Below, in pieces: positions 63,090 through 64,000 of a DNA stretch of 64,000 nucleotides (position 1 is its first letter; every line of letters starts with the position of its first letter). This stretch comes from Flavihumibacter sp. ZG627 (lineage in GTDB: Bacteria > Bacteroidota > Bacteroidia > Chitinophagales > Chitinophagaceae), in the NCBI RefSeq assembly GCF_000814325.1, contig NZ_JPHF01000001.1:310001-374000 (forward strand). Reading direction: 5' to 3'. The translations under genes and the position numbers were made by a program. The notes under the pieces were generated by a model. That model worked only from the letters and a program-made list of their open reading frames with translations. It was not told the DNA's origin and ran no database searches.

Positions 63090-63094
63090 AAATC

Positions 63095-63274
63095 CTATGG
63101 CTGAAAAATACAGTTCGGACCTGAAAAATAGTTGGCAATAGAGATCTTTTTGCGGAATTCCTGCTTTTCAGTTTCCTTGCCTTTGTTTTTTACAGCACCC
63201 GCAACATACATTCTCCTGCTATTGGGAGTTAGCAGACTGCGGTAAGGCATTTGCTGATTATTAGTTTTCATCAT
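63095..63274 (-). CDS. Small hypothetical protein, about 59 aa
   Basis: A short frame from ATG at 63274 (a second ATG is next in line at 63271) encoding a basic protein, MMKTNNQQMPYRSLLTPNSR and onwards, without recognisable domains, signal or membrane segment. A TTG at 63349 would lengthen it to 84 residues but through repeat sequence. Its leader carries a (GT)6 microsatellite and two alternative hairpins, so it may be transcribed. It ends 5 bp from the antiporter stop (convergent). Real-gene status is uncertain. Confidence 0.35.
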   Translation of the reverse strand: MMKTNNQQMPYRSLLTPNSRRMYVAGAVKNKGKETEKQEFRKKISIANYFSGPNCIFQP

Positions 63275-63283
63275 TTTTCTTTT

Positions 63284-63334
63284 GTGTGTGTGTGTTAGGC
63301 TGCAGGCATAAAAATAGCCTGCAAGGCTGCAGGC
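63284..63334. promoter_or_regulatory. Leader with (GT)6 microsatellite and competing hairpins
   Basis: (GT)6 at 63284-63295 precedes GGCTGCAGGC (63298-63307), GCCTGCA (63317-63323) and a second GGCTGCAGGC (63325-63334). The central GCCTGC can pair with either flanking GCAGGC, so two hairpins are mutually exclusive. On the minus strand this lies directly upstream of the small frame at 63274. An attenuator-like function is possible but unproven. Confidence 0.4.
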
Positions 63335-63349
63335 AATCGTAGAACACAA

Positions 63350-63667
63350 AATTACGCTATTTCACCCTCTTTGCTCCAAATAAGCTGTTAATGTTGGAAC
63401 GCTAATTCGGCTAAACCCCTGCCTGATCACGCTACTCCAGCTTGAAAAATACCGTGTTTTTCTCCCTTTTATTAATTAACAATATCAAAATCGGCAATAA
63501 AACTTGCATAATCGGGTATTTCCTGATCCGGAATTTGCTTTTTTCAATCTCCGTATTTAAGTTTACCTGATCATTACCGTTAGTGATTTATCCAATTGGA
63601 TTTTCCAGTTTTCCACTCCGTCCCCTCCCTCTTAGTCCTGCCCCATGAACAATTTATCACCCTTAAA
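63350..63667. other. Intergenic region, no gene seen
   Basis: About 320 bp of AT-rich sequence between the small frame and the partial regulator gene. No open frame of useful length, tRNA-like cloverleaf, clear promoter pair or strong hairpin was seen. Confidence 0.6.
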
Positions 63668-64000
63668 TTGTTTATCGTGTTATTCAAACTTTATCGCAAA
63701 TCCAGGGAACCAATAACATTCGATCAAATTAATCCCAGACATTTAAAAGATTTGTTTATCAGGGGTTGTAATTACTTTTTAGGTGACGCTTTCCATGGTA
63801 AAATAGCAGTTCAGAATATACATTCAAAAGTATCGGGAATCTGCTATCGGAAATTTGCCTACTACCGTCCGGCAGATGTTAGCGTGGAGGAAATCCCCGA
63901 TTGTATTCGTATAGAATATCTTTTTCGTGGTGCTGCGCAAATTAAGAAACCTGATGCTGAGCCCCAACAGTTAAAAGTTGGAAATTATATCTTAACTAAT
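63668..64000 (+). CDS. Partial gene, probable AraC-type regulator N-terminus
   Basis: An open frame from TTG at 63668 (or GTG at 63677) runs to the window edge without a stop, at least 108 residues. It reads LFKLYRKSREPITFDQINPR and later RIEYLFRGAAQIKKPD and LKVGNYIL. The alternation of short strands resembles the effector-binding N-terminus of AraC-family regulators from Chitinophagaceae. The DNA-binding domain would lie beyond the window. Function is tentative. Confidence 0.5.
   Translation, partial: MFIVLFKLYRKSREPITFDQINPRHLKDLFIRGCNYFLGDAFHGKIAVQNIHSKVSGICYRKFAYYRPADVSVEEIPDCIRIEYLFRGAAQIKKPDAEPQQLKVGNYILTN

Noticed and set aside
1-64000. tRNA, rRNA, CRISPR, transposase or prophage
   Set aside because: No cloverleaf-like segment, spacer-repeat array or recognisable transposase, integrase or phage protein was found by eye on either strand.

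Overview
The window looks like a chromosomal segment of a Bacteroidota bacterium, most likely a member of the Chitinophagaceae. This rests on gene content (a TonB receptor with an N-terminal carboxypeptidase-regulatory domain, UpxY-type NusG paralog, GH99/WbsX and TylF genes in a polysaccharide locus), TAnnTTTG promoter-like motifs, frequent TTG/GTG starts and heptanucleotide intergenic repeats. It is an inference from sequence features; no 16S or tRNA gene is present. No transposase, integrase or CRISPR array was found.

Layout. (1) 0-5.6 kb: a metallophosphoesterase and a divergent DNA-damage-type locus. On the minus strand a UmuD-like protein that has lost both catalytic protease residues precedes an intact Y-family polymerase (UmuC). 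On the plus strand lie two tandem 2H-phosphoesterase-fold proteins that have lost both catalytic motifs, then a PA0069-type (SplB-like) radical SAM protein. A perfect 17-bp dyad sits between the two arms. (2) 5.6-11 kb: a Rieske oxygenase translationally coupled to an APC-family amino-acid permease, then a convergent TonB-dependent receptor. (3) 11-13.5 kb: a putative AmgK-like sugar kinase fused to a RapZ C-terminal domain, and a MurU-like nucleotidyltransferase, suggesting anhydro-MurNAc recycling. (4) 13.5-20.4 kb: a planctomycete-style cluster (DUF1549/DUF1553 cytochrome protein, DUF1501 protein, TIM-barrel isomerase/epimerase, DUF2231-cytochrome-LRR protein). (5) 20.4-25.6 kb, minus strand: SGNH-like and MBOAT acetylation pair, a NagX-like membrane acetyltransferase homolog and a pectate-lyase-fold protein. 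(6) 26.2-56.8 kb, plus strand: a long, AT-richer polysaccharide operon. It runs from a UpxY-type antiterminator through Wza- and Wzc-like proteins, an ABC exporter (Wzm/Wzt), twelve glycosyltransferases, two LbH acyltransferases, TylF methyltransferase, a GH99-like protein, a Wzy-like polymerase, AsnB, a NodU-type carbamoyltransferase and GDP-fucose genes (gmd, fcl), to a CpsB-type phosphatase. (7) 56.8-64 kb: a frameshifted diheme cytochrome c, an acyltransferase-3, a PAS protein with a degenerate kinase-like region, a PD40 propeller protein, a CPA2 antiporter and the start of a probable AraC-type regulator.

Working together: region 6 makes, decorates and exports a fucose-containing, probably carbamoylated, methylated and acetylated polysaccharide. 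Region 5 and the OafA-like gene at 57.9 kb may supply additional acyl decoration and a lyase/hydrolase-like activity. Region 1 reads as one regulated lesion-bypass locus built partly from catalytically dead family members. Dispersed palindromic repeats with GTCTGAC/GTCAGAC arms recur between genes from 1 to 23 kb, and one copy is translated in frame inside the NagX-like gene.
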